From Garcia nutans (Eukaryota; Streptophyta; Magnoliopsida; Malpighiales; Euphorbiaceae), in contig CANTUV010000033.1 of assembly GCA_947685225.1 (NCBI GenBank), positions 58,381,001 to 58,445,000 on the forward strand: DNA of 64,000 nt, in the 5' to 3' direction. The notes under the pieces are model-generated. The model was not told the DNA's origin. It made no database searches and saw only the letters and a program-made list of their open reading frames with translations. Within the stretch, counting starts at the first letter, position 1, and each line of letters opens with the position of its first letter. Position numbers and translations under genes: made by a program. This document shows, in pieces, positions 1 to 12,461 of the stretch.

Positions 1-1154
1 ATAATTTTTTTATAATTAAATTAAAAATAATTTTAATAAATTTTAATAAAAATTAAATATATGTATAAAAATTAAATTATTTATTATTGCTTAACATGTA
101 TTGCGATCACATTTATAAGAAAATTTTAATAAATAAATAAATAATAATTTTAAACCAGTGTACAGAACAAATAAAATTCCATGTAAAGTTAAATGGATCC
201 AATCATACTATAGAAAAAATTATACCATATGTTTTTTTTTTAAATTTTTTAAAAATATTTTATAATTTTTGTAAATATTTAATATATCTTTGAAAGATAT
301 ATATTTTTGGTATAATAAATGAATACTATATATGTATTTCTAAAGGTGAAACATTTTTAAAAAATAATATCTTTGGAAAAAAAAAAAGAAAATTGAGTTT
401 TTTGAGAATATTTTTAATTTTTAATTGTTTTCAAGAAATTCAATTCAATAATTTTTTTTTTTGGGACTGGGATGACCCATATGAGTGACTCTTTATGAGA
501 CCATGCTTTACAGTGGCCCATTTCATGATTTGGGACTTAACTTTGGTATTTCAATAGAAAATTGTGAGTTTCTTCTGACAAACTTTTTATTGGTTGCTAA
601 AAAAGATGGATTGCTAAGGAATATTTCAATTGCATTTTAAATACCCAAATGGCCACAGCATTCCAAACTATTTTTGTTTTTCTTTTTAGTTTTATAAAAA
701 AAAATATTTTCCTTGGTGCCAAATCGATAAAAATACTTTTAATGATACTTATTAAATATATTTTATATTAAAATAAAAGTAAAACAGTAATTATATGTAC
801 ATATAAATTTATATTTTTAATTAAAATAATTAATTTTTTTTTTAATTTTTATAATGCAAAGTGTATTTATCAATTTATATTGATGAGTATATTTTATCCC
901 CTTGTCGTAGTTGCATTACCATTTGTAGTTTGTGCTTTAGGCCTTTTTATTGAATAATAATTAAAAAAATTTTGCCAAAATTTTCTATTAGATAAATGAA
1001 GGAAATCCTCAGAATTTTACAGTTAAAATAAATGAAATTAAAAGGCGAATGGTGATGGGCACGTCTCTGATGGTTTCACAGTTAAAATAAATGAATTAGG
1101 ATTGTTCATTGATCCAATAGTTTCGTAACGCAGCTCAACATTGATAAATGAAAG
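1..1154. other. AT-rich intergenic sequence, no gene seen
   Basis: Very AT-rich sequence with long A and T runs. I see no coding exon, RNA gene or clear transposon end here. Confidence 0.6.
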
Positions 1155-1375
1155 TTACGATATCCACTAAAAATATACTCAACATTGATAAAAATTCAAC
1201 ATATATTAAGAATATACCATAAATAAAAAGCTAAAAAGATTACAAAAATATTGTATAACTAAAAAATTATAAAAAAAATTATATATATATCAGAATTTAC
1301 AAAAATATGGTATATTCTTAATATATGTTGAATTTTTTTTATACATGTTGAGTATATTTTTAGTGGATATCGTAA
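1155..1375. mobile_element. Foldback MITE with long inverted arms
   Basis: The left arm (about 1155-1220) begins TTACGATATCCAC. It is matched in reverse complement by the right arm (about 1310-1375), which ends GTGGATATCGTAA. The arms stay similar for roughly 65 bases each around a short AT-rich loop, so the element could fold into a long hairpin. It has no coding capacity. Flanking target duplications are not clear, so the superfamily is unassigned. Confidence 0.7.
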
Positions 1376-3037
1376 AAATATAAGAAAAATAGTATATTGT
1401 AAACTGGGAAAAAATTTGGTAGAACTAAAATTTTAAAGAAAAAAAGTTAATATTTTGTGCAATTAATTAATTTTGATTGTTTGATAGTTTGATTAACTAT
1501 TAATCATTAATTTTAAAAGATAGTTTGAGCATTATACACTCATGCCACTGATGTTAACGAAGTTATCAAACCAAAACCAACCACTTGTTTTATATGGGGC
1601 TTTTGAAAAAAATACAAAATAAAAAATAAAAATTATTTTAAATATATTATATTTATAAATTATTTATTAAAATTTATAAAATATTTATTGAAAATTTTTT
1701 ATTAGTTTAAATTTATAATGAGTTTATTATAAGTTTATAAATTTATAATAAAATAATTAAAATATCACTTAATAACAAGTAAAAAGTTAAAAAAATATGG
1801 TGTAAAGTTTTATTTTTTCTTTTATTTATGCAATCTAATTAAGATATGGGCCAAGCCTCAGGCCTAAGATTTGTCCCGAAACCTTTTTGGGGTGCACTGT
1901 AACGAAGGTTAAAATCTCGGCCCAGAAGACCCACGAATACATCTGTAAATTTCATATTTTCAAATGAGGAAATTGCATGAAATATTATTTTTTTTTTAAA
2001 ATATTTTTACTATATTTTTATTTTATAAAAATACAATTTTTTATTTTTTATTTTTACTATTTGTATCAAAAATATACTTAATATATCCAACTATACCATA
2101 TTTTTATAAATTTTTAGTACATACACAGGATTTTTGTACATTTTTAGTATATATACACAGTATTTTTATAAAATGCTTGTTACACAATATTTTTTTTTTT
2201 TGTAAATTTCCCTTTTTAAAACTTTAAATAATTATGAATCTAAACTGGGGAAAAGGATATGCGCACAACAAACAACACTTTGAACTATAAAATCCAAACC
2301 AGCAGTCATAAATAGGCTAAAACTCCAAGCAATAATGTGGCCATAAACAAAAGAACTAAAAATATATATACTTAGTGAACAAACGTACATCAAAGAAAAA
2401 AACCAAAAAAATTCAGCTTACTTTTTTAAAGATCATTACATTAATGAAAAATAATAGTATTAAATATACAAATGAAATCTAATTAATTATGCAAAATCTA
2501 AAATTAACCAAAATAAAATAAAATAAATATAAATATAAAAAAAATGAACCTGAAATTATGGGCTGGCAGAGAAGCTGCTGGGTTGGTCAACAAATGCTGC
2601 ACGTGGAGCTAACCGTGGCTTCACGTGGGCCTTTGGCCCAAGATGCAGGTGGGAGTCGAAGAAAGGAGAAAAAAAAAACGTTTTTCATCAAATTTTGTAA
2701 AATTTTACTTATTTATCAATATTGTTTTAATTATTTTATAAAAACATATGATAAACTTATAATTAACTTGCAGAAATTATTATGAGGATGACAGAATTAT
2801 TCACTTACAATTAAATGTAAAAAATATAATAAAATCCATTTTTAATGTAAAATTAAAGTTATATTATAGTTTTAATTTAAATAACGTGAAAAAAAAGATA
2901 CTATAACTATGATTATGGAATTCTATAATTAACACTTCTTATAATTTTATTTTATTTTTTTTGCTATATTCTTTCTACCGAAATTGTTATTTTGTAAAAA
3001 AAAACTAAAATTATTACTTTATAAAATAAAAAAAAAT
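1376..3037. other. AT-rich intergenic sequence
   Basis: No supported gene. A less AT-rich patch at about 1850-1950 and another at about 2560-2670 stand out from the background, but neither resolves into a recognisable exon or element. Confidence 0.5.
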
Positions 3038-3039
3038 TA

Positions 3040-3286
3040 CTCCCTCCGTATCATTTACATAGGGAAAATTTCCTTTTTTGGTGTATCTTTTATATAGAAA
3101 ATATGTCATTTTAGGTAAATTTTGGGAAGTGAAATGAGACAAAATACCATTTATACCCTTGCCTTTAAAGTTTAATTTAAGGGATGTTTTTTTTAGGGGT
3201 ATTTAAGTAAAGTGAGATGAAAAAAGTAAAATTTCTTTAATTTGCGTGTCCATTTTACTTTTTCTATGTAAATGATACGGAGGGAG
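3040..3286. mobile_element. Stowaway-type MITE (Tc1/mariner)
   Basis: The ends are perfect terminal inverted repeats: CTCCCTCCGTATCATTTACA on the left, and the matching reverse complement ending ATGATACGGAGGGAG on the right. The element is flanked by TA dinucleotides at 3038-3039 and 3287-3288. CTCCCTCCGT termini with a TA target duplication are the hallmark of plant Stowaway MITEs. The roughly 247-bp length and lack of an ORF fit a non-autonomous copy. Confidence 0.9.
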
Positions 3287-3320
3287 TATTAATTTTTTTT
3301 TCAATTATATCTTTATTGTT

Positions 3321-3606
3321 TTCTCGGTTCCATTTTAAGTATCACTTTTATATATTTGAGGTAGTATTAATTAATAAATTTTAAATTAGTACTTATTTAT
3401 TAATTATATCTTCCAAATTTTAATAATTACTTATGAAAAAAGGCATACAAAAGGTTAATAAAAATTATTATGAATTTTTAATCAAATTTATAATTATTAA
3501 TTATTATTTTGATTCATATGCTTTATTTTTATATGATATTTAAGTTGAAATGGAAAGAGTATTAATAAGTTAATTAATGAAAGAGCATTAATAAGTTAAT
3601 TAATGA
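3321..3606. repeat. Degenerate Stowaway-like element with adjoining 26-bp tandem repeat
   Basis: The start reads CGGTTCCATTTTAAGTATCA. A related inverted sequence (ATATTTAAGTTGAAATGGAA) lies near 3535-3555, as in a diverged Stowaway-like MITE. Directly after it a 26-bp unit, AAGAGTATTAATAAGTTAAT plus ATTATG-like bases, is repeated twice from about 3555 and 3581 with one substitution. Confidence 0.45.
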
Positions 3607-3826
3607 AAGCGAGAATCTAATAATTTTAATTTTAATAAATTAATGAATGATATTTTAAACTATTTAAAATAATTTTATATAATATTTAATATACTCAATA
3701 ATTTTTTTTAATAAATTTGCATAATTTGAAAATGATGTTTTCATTGCATCGCATGAAGTAATTAATATTATCCATTGTCCCTACAATCTCATACCATAAT
3801 TCACAATAAAAATAATTTTTTCTTAT

Positions 3827-3831
<5 letters not shown>

Positions 3832-3866
<35 letters not shown>
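3832..3866. repeat. (TA)n microsatellite
   Basis: Uninterrupted TA dinucleotide run of about 35 bases, immediately left of the inverted-repeat element that starts at 3871. Confidence 0.9.
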
Positions 3867-3868
<2 letters not shown>

Positions 3869-3870
3869 AC

Positions 3871-4977
3871 AGTGTAAAGCTAAAGCTAAAGCTAAAAACA
3901 ACTTTTCTTATTATTTAAATGTATCGTATATAAAAATAAAAAAACCTAAAATTTTTTCTAAACAATAAATAATTAAGGTAAAAGCCGCACTCTTAGATTA
4001 TATATAATAAAAATGATAAAAACATATATTAAAAGCGTATAAAATAAAAGATAAAATATATAAAAACATATAGTTTTATTGTTTTAAAGAAAAACATGCA
4101 AAACACAAATATATTACATGATATATTTTTTTTGTTATACCAAATACCATAGGCTTATAGATTATACTCACAGCCAGTAGCCGTTATAATTGGATGTCCA
4201 GCTTATACCAATAAATCTTTACAAAGAAAATAAAACTTTACAAGTTTCTGATGTACCAGATCAACTTTCGTTATAAGTGCAGAGCATACTTATATAAAAA
4301 TAAACTTTAAAATGTAAAATACAAACTTTAAAATAAATAAATAACTTATATGAGAAGTTTACAACAATGGAAGGAAATACGAAATGAAAGAAAATTTTTA
4401 GTGAAAGAAAAAGAGAGGCCTAAACTAGAGCTTAGAGTTATTCAGAACTTTTGGAGGTGAGAGAGTTATGAAATGTAAGGTTGTACACGGGCCGGGCCGG
4501 GTTTGACCCCGGCCAGAGTTTTTTCGGGCTGCAGTTTACAGCCCGTGGCCCGACCCGAAGCCCGGTCGGGCCGGGCCACTTCGGGCCTAGCCGGGTTTGG
4601 GCCGGGTCGGGCAGGCCCGATTTTTTTAAAATAAAAAAAATAATTTTTTTTAAAAAATTAATAAAATTTACCTATAAATATTACTTTAAAAATTTATTAT
4701 ACTAAATTATATCTAATAATATATAAATTATTATATCATTTTTTATATATAATATTTTTAAAAAATAAATTATCAAAAAATAAATTTAAAAAAATATATA
4801 AAAAATTAATATCTCAGGCCGAGTCGGGCCGGTCTGAGATTTTTTATCCCAGCTCGAAACCCTTTGGGCCGGGCCGGGTTAGTCGGGCCACGGGCTGCAC
4901 GAACAGCCCTAATGAAAAGTATCATCAAGCTTAAAAAATGACTTCCTTATATAGACAGGGGGCTTTAGCTTTACACT
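3871..4977. mobile_element. Element bounded by perfect 16-bp terminal inverted repeats
   Basis: AGTGTAAAGCTAAAGC at 3871-3886 is matched exactly in reverse complement by GCTTTAGCTTTACACT at 4962-4977. The interval is about 1.1 kb and holds no ORF of note. A separate GC-rich hAT-like element is nested near its right end (4476-4911). The left repeat continues as further AAGCTA units. I see no clear target duplication, so the family is undetermined. The pair of ends could also belong to a hairpin rather than a transposon. Confidence 0.5.
4476..4911. mobile_element. Non-autonomous hAT-like element with GGGCCGGGCC subterminal repeats
   Basis: The ends are short imperfect inverted repeats, TAAGGTTGT on the left and TAGGGCTGT (reverse complement) on the right. 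They are flanked by 8-bp direct repeats ATGAAATG (4468-4475) and ATGAAAAG (4912-4919), identical at 7 of 8 bases. The 8-bp target site is typical of hAT transposons. Both subterminal regions are rich in GGGCCGGGCC-type repeats around an AT-rich core, and there is no transposase. A related sequence lies at 57821-58477. Confidence 0.7.
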
Positions 4978-5874
4978 ATTCTTTTCACATGCGGTACTGT
5001 AGATAAATAGTAATATGTCATTATTATTTGCTTTACACTTAACCTTCTCGCATATAGTATCTTGTTGGAGGATACTATTTTGCTTCACTGTTTAGACATG
5101 TTTATGAATAGTTTTTTTGACTTTACTGTTGATTTTCTCTAATAAATACTGTAAATGAATAATATTTTATCAGTAGGCATCAATTTTATTGACTTTTATA
5201 GAAATTGAAGAAATGTGATTTCTTTTGACTTTAATTTTCTGACAAACTCGAGTCATAATCAAACTTTTTATTTTTTGAGTCATTATTAAATTCTCATATA
5301 AGTTTATTTTTATATTTTAGTTTTTTATAGACAGATGTTCAATAAAAAAGTCAAATGCGCTGCCTTACAATAATTAAGTAACATATTTAAATTTTAATAG
5401 CGAGTTAAGCAAAGTGGAATTAAATGTAATTATCAAAATATTTAGTTGGATTGATTTCTAAGTCTAATTCAATGTTTAATGTTATATACATATAATTAGA
5501 ATTTAATATTTAGTCAACGTTCCTGCGTTTCATGCTCTAGTTTTTAATTATATTAAGAAATATTAATAAAAAAATGATTTTTATTCACTTAATATATGTA
5601 AGACCTTGATATGGATATAAATTATTCATGTGATACTGATAAAAAAAAAAATTGTTCATGTGACAACTGTTTATCTAATTAATATTTTGAAATACTATAC
5701 AATAAAATACATATTGATGATAATTCTTTATGTTATTGGACGATAAGCTATAATCAATTTCTTTTTTATTTTGATACTAAACAAATTAATATTTGAAAAA
5801 AAATTATATAATTAATGTCAATTAATTTAAAATTAAAGTAATCAATTTTCTCTGTGTTAACTCATTTTTTCTAC
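4978..5874. other. Intergenic sequence upstream of a REF/SRPP-like pseudogene
   Basis: AT-rich sequence with no supported gene or RNA. Its 3' part is probably the old promoter region of the broken gene at 5999. Confidence 0.5.
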
Positions 5875-5883
5875 TATAAATAG
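5875..5883 (+). promoter_or_regulatory. TATA box of the REF/SRPP-like pseudogene
   Basis: TATAAATAG lies about 120 bases upstream of the ATG at 5999. It is followed by a C/T-rich leader (TTCCCACCAATTC, CTTCATTGATC), the usual look of a plant core promoter and 5' leader. It may be a relic, because the gene downstream is broken. Confidence 0.5.
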
Positions 5884-5998
5884 AGACATTTCCAATAGTT
5901 TTCCCACCAATTCATTGTCAACTCTTCATTGATCTTTCTTGCAACTTGAATTTCTTTAGCATTTTTCTCAGATCTGTTTTCAAAAAGGATCTTCAATA

Positions 5999-6627
5999 AT
6001 GGTTAGAGGAGAAGACAGCCAGTAGCCGGTGATAAGTTCTCTCTAGCTGAACAATTTATTTGTCTTCAATTATTATTATATGCATTTCGTTTTTCTCGAA
6101 TGATTGATTAATTGCAATTTTATGATTTTATATGTCGGTATCGTGAATTTTCCTTCTATAAATCTTGAAGATGGTGTTTGGTTGATTAGAAAATTTTAAA
6201 AAGAAAGGAAAATTTATTACATTTTTGTCTAATTACTCGTGTGATTGCTCATTTTATTAATTGGAGAACTCAATCTCTATAATTTACGAATTATTTTATA
6301 TAATCATTAGTATATAAATTAATTATTTCCACAATTGAATATACAAATGAACATCACCATTGTATTGAAATGTTGAGTATTTATTTATTTATGGTTAGGT
6401 ACAGAATAAGGAGAGGGCTGAGACTAAAGATTTTTGGCTTTAAGCAAGCGGCTGCAACTTATCCTGTGGACAACTCCAGCAAACTCTGCCTCTATACCAA
6501 GGAACAGTTCGGTCTACTGAAGTCTGGTGTTGATACTGTTGAGGGTACAGTCAAGAGTGTTGCTGGACCTGCTCATAACAAGTACTGTAATGCTCCCAAG
6601 GAGGTCCTCGAGTTTGCAGATCGGAAG
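5999..6627 (+). pseudogene. REF/SRPP (rubber elongation factor / small rubber particle) family pseudogene, 5' part only
   Basis: The second exon (6399-6627) encodes a stretch with YPVDNSSKLCLYTKEQFGLL, KSGVDTVEGTVKSVAGPA and LEFADRK. This is the N-terminal half of the REF/SRPP family, whose members coat lipid droplets or rubber particles. Damage is visible. The first exon (ATG at 5999) meets TAG at 6023-6025 after eight codons. In exon 2 the frame is disrupted at about 6412-6420: an extra G makes the natural upstream frame end in TAA. The exon ends at a good GTGAGT donor, but I find no downstream exon in the next 3 kb, where the family's C-terminal half should lie. A truncated pseudogene is the best reading. 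Confidence 0.75.
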
Positions 6628-6659
6628 GTGAGTCCTTGTTATTTATTTATTAATTTATT

Positions 6660-9500
6660 TTTTATTACTGCCACTGTAAAAATATGATAAATTTGTCACT
6701 GTATTTTTATTATTACGGCAGTTTAATAATCGTCATAAAATTAAATTATTCAATGACGGTTAATATTTACGTTGCTATGGTTTTGACTGTCGTAATATAA
6801 AAATATAATTTAATTATATAAATTTATTATTTGCAGCGCCTAAAACCATCCCTAAGCATTGAATCAAACCCGTTTTGATTTAGTACTTTTCTTTATTATC
6901 ACAATTTAGTTCAACATACTTTCATATCTTCAATTTCTTTCTTCTCTTCAATTTCACATCTCTCCTCCCGTTTTGTAACTATCTTTCTCTTCAATTTCAA
7001 CGCTCTTCCATGCTACATCTTCACATTGCTCTCTACTCCTTATTTAATCTTTGATGGGGGATCAATTAAGCCAGGGATCGATGAATATAAGGTACCCAAC
7101 ATGTCCTTTTTACTTTCGGGTGGTATTTTTATTTTAGTTTTTGGTTTTCTAGAATGGTATGCTATTTTTATTTTAGTTTTTGGTTTTCTAGAATGGTATA
7201 ACCTGCATTTTGTATAAACTCTTAATATAATAGTTTGGTGTTATTTGATTAGTTAGGTTTTGTCATTAGATATTGTGTCTAAATACCGAAACTGCTACAA
7301 TAATATTTGCAGAAATCCTTTATATCTGTTGTGAGATAGCTATACATTTGATGTGTTTGTTGTAACTTAAAAGAAAGAATGAATACCCCTCTAAACAATT
7401 TTTAAGATTTTTTTTTGAAAAAAGATTTCTTAACTTGTCAGGCATTAGTAATGATGCATTCATGTTAATTGGTTTCATTTGATTTTAGGCCACTGATTTG
7501 CAAGAGTTGCAATGTATTGTAGTTTTAATTATTGATATTATCATATGAGATTGTCTTAACTCTTTATTTCTACATGGAGGATAATCATATTGTTGTATTA
7601 TTTTTTTTTTCTGACAAGGTTTCAAATTTCAATTACCAGTGTGTTAATATAATTAATTATCATAGTTTTTTGAAAGAAAAAATTACTGTATAGTTTTTCT
7701 GTCAAATTTCTTATTGTGATAACTCACAATGTGGATGAAAGCTTTTGTTATAATTTAAGAGCATATTCAGTTGGATTAGATGGAATTTAATATAATTCAA
7801 GAAGGATGAAAATTTTTGCTTTAATTAAAGAAAAATGAAAAATTTGAAGTTCTAGTCTAACAATAAAATCACGCAAGAAAAATTTAACGATCAAGGAATT
7901 AAAGGGAGAAAAAAAAAAGGAATAATGAATGAAACAGATCAAGAAACATTGTTGTCCTTTCCCAAATATAAAAAACTGATGAAATTTTGTTCGTTGAATC
8001 TAATTCATTGCACCGTTTTCATCATCAACATTTGGGCGGTCGGGAGACACTATTGCCACCTCACAAGTAAACTCTAATATTATATCATGTTAAATTAATT
8101 AATCACTTAATAAATTAATAAATATATATAACAAGTGATTTCTTTTTTAATTAGACTAACAACCTTTAAATCTTCATTATTAGATTTATAATTATCACTC
8201 CGTCAAAATCCAATTTATATGAAGGTTTAATAAATAAATTACATATCTTTTCTCTAAAAAAAAATAAGTTTTATGGAACATTCTTCATTTTTTTTGTATA
8301 ATTATTTTTATACAATATTGATTGATATTTTAAAATTTTATTATGAATATACCCATTTTGTATAATTATAATCAAATTTAGATGGTTGTTTTTCATTGAT
8401 GTAGAAGAAAAATTCAACAAATTGAATATCAAGATGTTTCATCTCAATTTCTTTTCATGTGAAAATTCTCTTGTTAAAGTGTTAAAAAAAGAGCATTTAA
8501 GTTGAGTTCAGGAATGAGGATTTAGCACATGTCCTTCTCAAGTCTTAAGCAGCACGGGGCATACTGTTAGTGCGACATTATCCTCACAATCATCAATTGT
8601 TATTATTTAATTTTAAGAAAGAATGCACAAAATGAAGTCTCAATTGGAAGTAGAAATAGTTATGCGACGAGAGATTCATGAAGTATTAGTTTATTTTTTA
8701 TAAAAAGTTGATGGAAATATGCTTGTTGAGTTTACAAATCTGTTTTCTAAAATGATATGTTTTTTGCATATATATTATTTGAATTATTATGTTTAATTAT
8801 TATTTATAAGTCAATTACTTATTAAATATTTGAAATTTAGAGTAACAATTTTCAATTCTCTCTTTTTAGGGACAAGACTCATCAATAGTTGCAAAATCAT
8901 CATTATATGCTAGATGTGAAGATGTTAATCAACTTGGTACCTCTTAGTATTATTCATTACTTGATTGGACATGAGATTTGGTATTCTAATAATTTTTTAT
9001 TTATGTTGAAAGTTGAATTGTATATTGATTGTTATTTGGAGAGTTAAGTACTTTAAGATAATTTTTAATTTTTTTTTAATCTTGAAAGCTTAATTTAAAT
9101 ATTTTGTTGTTTTAAATACAATATTATTGAAGTTTATTTTTATTTTAAAATTTTTTGAGAAATATTATTAAATACATGTTTATTAATATAAATAAATGTT
9201 GGTAACCATTACAATTATTAATATTGGAATCGAATTAAATTTCACAATGGTTTGTAAAAGTAATAATTTAAATTATAAAATAATTATTATGTTGCTTATA
9301 AATTATTGTAAAAAATAATAATATAAAATATATAAAAATTTGGAATACTTTAATAATAATAAAAAATAAAATTAATTTTACGGTGATTATTAATCACCAC
9401 AAATTATAACTATAAATATATTATATTAAAATTGCGACAGTTCTATAACTATTGTAAATTTTTTTTAATAAAATATAGTGACCGTTACTTAGTTGTTATA
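6660..9500. repeat. AT-rich repeat region, possibly remains of a CACTA-type element
   Basis: Both edges carry dispersed short motifs of the kind found in CACTA subterminal regions: near 6668-6800 GCCACTGTA, TTGTCACTG, ACGGCAG, GACTGTCG; near 9380-9500 ACGGTGAT, GCGACAGTT, GTGACCGTT. I cannot find clean terminal repeats or a 3-bp target duplication, and there is no transposase ORF. A short patch at about 8870-8945 after a TTTTTAG looks exon-like but has no recognisable product. Confidence 0.25.
7123..7199. repeat. Two-copy 39-bp tandem repeat
   Basis: The unit containing TTTTATTTTAGTTTTTGG and TTTTCTAGAATGGTAT occurs twice head to tail with a 39-base period. It creates a short repetitive reading frame that is not evidence of a gene. 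Confidence 0.85.
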
Positions 9501-9883
9501 TTTTTTAAAATCATGTAATCACTAAATTAATGATTTTAAATATTTATTAAAATTTATAATTTTAAAAATTTAAAATTATTATAAAAATTATGTCATAAAA
9601 ATAAAAATAAAAAAATTAGATCATATCATAAGTTATGAAATGATGGCAATGGATGAAGCAATAAAAGTTAGGAGAAAAAACCAAAACAAATTTGTCAAGA
9701 ATTAATCAAGTTACTACGACACCGTTTCCTTGCACCAAGTGTCAATGAAATGAGGCCATGCAACGTTTCTAATCTCCAATTCACAGTCCGGCCCACTGCC
9801 TTCACCCTCAATCTCAGCGAGTTCCATCGTTTCTCTTCACAAACAGAAACCTTCCAAGTCTCAGGCAGTAACAGAATCCACCA

Positions 9884-12461
9884 ATGGCCACTTGTTTGCG
9901 AGCACTACCAATAGCCTATCCAATACCATCTTCATCTTCCAACTCTCAGTCTCTCAAAAGAAGAAATCTGAGAATCAATTGCTCTTCAATTGGTGCAAGA
10001 AATTCACCTAAAATTCCTATGCCTCCAATAAACCCTAAAGATCCTTTTCTGTCGAAGCTCACTTCCGTCGCTGCTAATTCACCGGAATCACTTATTAACC
10101 GACCTGTGAGTTCCGATACGCCGCCGTTTCTTGACCTCTTCGACTCTCCTCAGCTCATGGCCACCCCCGCTCAAGTAATATCCTTTTCCTAAAATGGATT
10201 CTTTGTTTAGCTTATTTATTTTTATTATGGTTTGATAGTATTGATTTTAAAGTGATTTTATCTGTTGGATTAGGTGGAACGATCAGTCTCATACAATGAG
10301 CACAGGCCAAGGAAGCCACCACCGGACTTGCCTTCATTGCTTCTCCATGGGAGAATAGTTTACATAGGCATGCCTGTAAGTTTATTTGGTCGTTAGATAT
10401 TTATACGAATCTGTAACTATATATATAGTTGCTTAAAGATTGAAGCAAATATCTGTCCTGGCTTTCTAGGATTTATTTGATGCTAAGTATATGGTTTATA
10501 CGCTTCCCTATTACTTTGTTAGGCGCATTCCATTCAGCCTGTTAAGTTGTTAACATTTGTTTTTTCAGTTGGTGCCTGCTGTTACAGAGCTTGTTGTTGC
10601 AGAATTGATGTACTTGCAGTGGATGGATCCCAAAGAACCAATATATCTGTACATAAACTCCACGGGAACAACTCGTGATGATGGTGAAACAGTAAGATAT
10701 CTATTTTTTTTTCTTGTAATATATCATCCTGTGTATCTAATTAAAAACAAACTAGCAATGATGGTAATTTAATTAAAAACTGGGTTACCTTAGAAGGCAC
10801 CAATGTGTTATTGGAAGACTAAGTTGCTTGACATAACAGATTTGTTTGTGTGCAAAAATTTTGATTATTCTTAAACAAATTGGAATCAACCTAAAGACAT
10901 AGATTACATGTGTCATCTATGTTTCTCTTTTGACTTGTGCATTGATTGTACAGGCAAAAATTTGCAAAAATTTCCTTCTCAGCAGTCTCACTTAATGAAT
11001 TAGAAAATGTTTACTTTCAGGTGGGGATGGAAACAGAAGGTTTTGCTATCTATGATTCAATGATGCAGTTAAAAAATGAGGTGAGTTATCTTTTGCATAA
11101 TTCTTTTGTATTTCATTAGTTTGGTGCTAGGAATGCCAACACTATGTATATTATTGAGTTTCTTGGTGATGGTGTTGATGGTAGATGCTAAGGATGGTGG
11201 TCATTGTTATCATTTGTTTCTTTAGCTTTATTTCTGGCTGATTCTATTTAAGGCGATGCTTCACAATTTATCCAGTGTATGCTCCTGGAATTTTGTTGTC
11301 TAACTTGTGCTGTTGATGGAATTGATTAATATGATCTTTACTTATGAATATGAATGTTATGTGTTCTTAGCTCTAGTTTTTTGCTTTGTGACTGGGATTT
11401 TGCTCATACAGGTACATACAGTCGCTGTTGGAGCTGCTATTGGCCAGGCTTGCCTACTACTTGCAGCAGGAACAAAAGGCAATAGGTTTATGATGCCACA
11501 TGCAAAAGGTTAGAATCATTTTCTTGCCAAATTTGCAATTATATCCTTTTTATGCTTTATCATATTTTTGTTTTATAAAATACCAAGTGTTCTTTTAAAT
11601 TATTTTTCAGCCATGATCCAACAGCCTAAAGTCCCATCGTCAGGATTGATGCCTGCAAGTGATGTTCTCATCCGTGCAAAAGAGGTTATCTAAAATTCAT
11701 TTTGTTGCTTCAATGAAATCGTTGCTAGAAAAGTTTGTTTGTATTTTCATGTTTTTGCTTTTAGACTCCGATATAGGATTGTCATTGAGTCGTCGGCATA
11801 TAGTCTGAAGCAGCCAAACAAGGAAGGCTTCTAAAGACTTGTAATATCTGATGAGATAGAATATATACTTGATTTTGATTGCTTTCTTTTGGCCATTTAT
11901 GCTATGGATATGAGTACAAAAAATTCTTATCTTTTCAGATGCATGATTGAGAGTCTTGCAAAGTCACATCTATAAATCATATTGGATTTTCATACTTTTA
12001 CACACCTTCCAACTCCCTAATCGTCATTGCAGGCAATAACTAACAGGGACACCCTTGTTGAACTTCTGGCCAAGCACACAGAAAATGTGAGTGTAATTTT
12101 TTAGCTTTATTTGATCATTTAATAAACAATGAGTTGGATTTGGTAACACATTAGTAACTTGATTTTTTCATCAGTCTGTAGAGACGGTAGCGAATATAAT
12201 GAAAAGACCATTTTATATGGATTCTAGAAGAGCCAAAGAATTTGGGGTCATTGACAAAGTAAGTTCACGTATTCTGCTCATTTGTTGCCTTCCATGCATT
12301 TGTGCTTTCTATTTCCTGATGTTTGTGCATGCTAACCACGTCTGAGGTGCTAATATTGTATCCAGATTCTTTGGCGTGGTCAGGAAAAGATAATGGCCGA
12401 TGTTTCCACCCCAGAAGAATGGGACAAGATGGCTGGCGTTAAAATTCCAGATCCATTCTAG
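9884..12461 (+). CDS. CLPR3: ClpR3-like plastid ATP-dependent Clp protease subunit (non-catalytic)
   Basis: Nine exons (9884-10174, 10274-10375, 10569-10691, 11021-11080, 11412-11508, 11611-11684, 12033-12086, 12175-12258, 12366-12461) join with GT-AG introns into 326 residues. ClpR subunits build the plastid Clp core ring with ClpP but are not catalytic. The first 35-45 residues are rich in Ser, Asn and Arg, as in a chloroplast transit peptide. The ClpP fold follows: GRIVYIGMPLVPAVTELVVA, then YLYINSTGTTRDDGE with the insertion typical of ClpR. Where active ClpP has the catalytic Ser, this protein has GAAIGQACLLLAAG with the Ser segment missing. The catalytic His motif MIHQP reads MIQQP. These losses match ClpR3 (Arabidopsis At1g09130 type) in length and motifs. 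The start is the first ATG, and no in-frame ATG precedes it after a stop. Confidence 0.95.

Noticed and set aside
2558..2785. 75-residue open frame starting MGWQRSCWVGQQ
   Set aside because: Its second half is low-complexity AT-rich sequence, no splice structure or family match is visible, and the region has no other gene signals.
4481..4705. Open frame through the GGGCCGGGCC-rich sequence
   Set aside because: The frame is a by-product of GC-rich terminal repeats in a hAT-like element and runs on into AT-rich core sequence.
7026..7217. Open frame with repeated FILVFGFLEWY
   Set aside because: It is produced by a 39-bp tandem duplication in AT-rich sequence.
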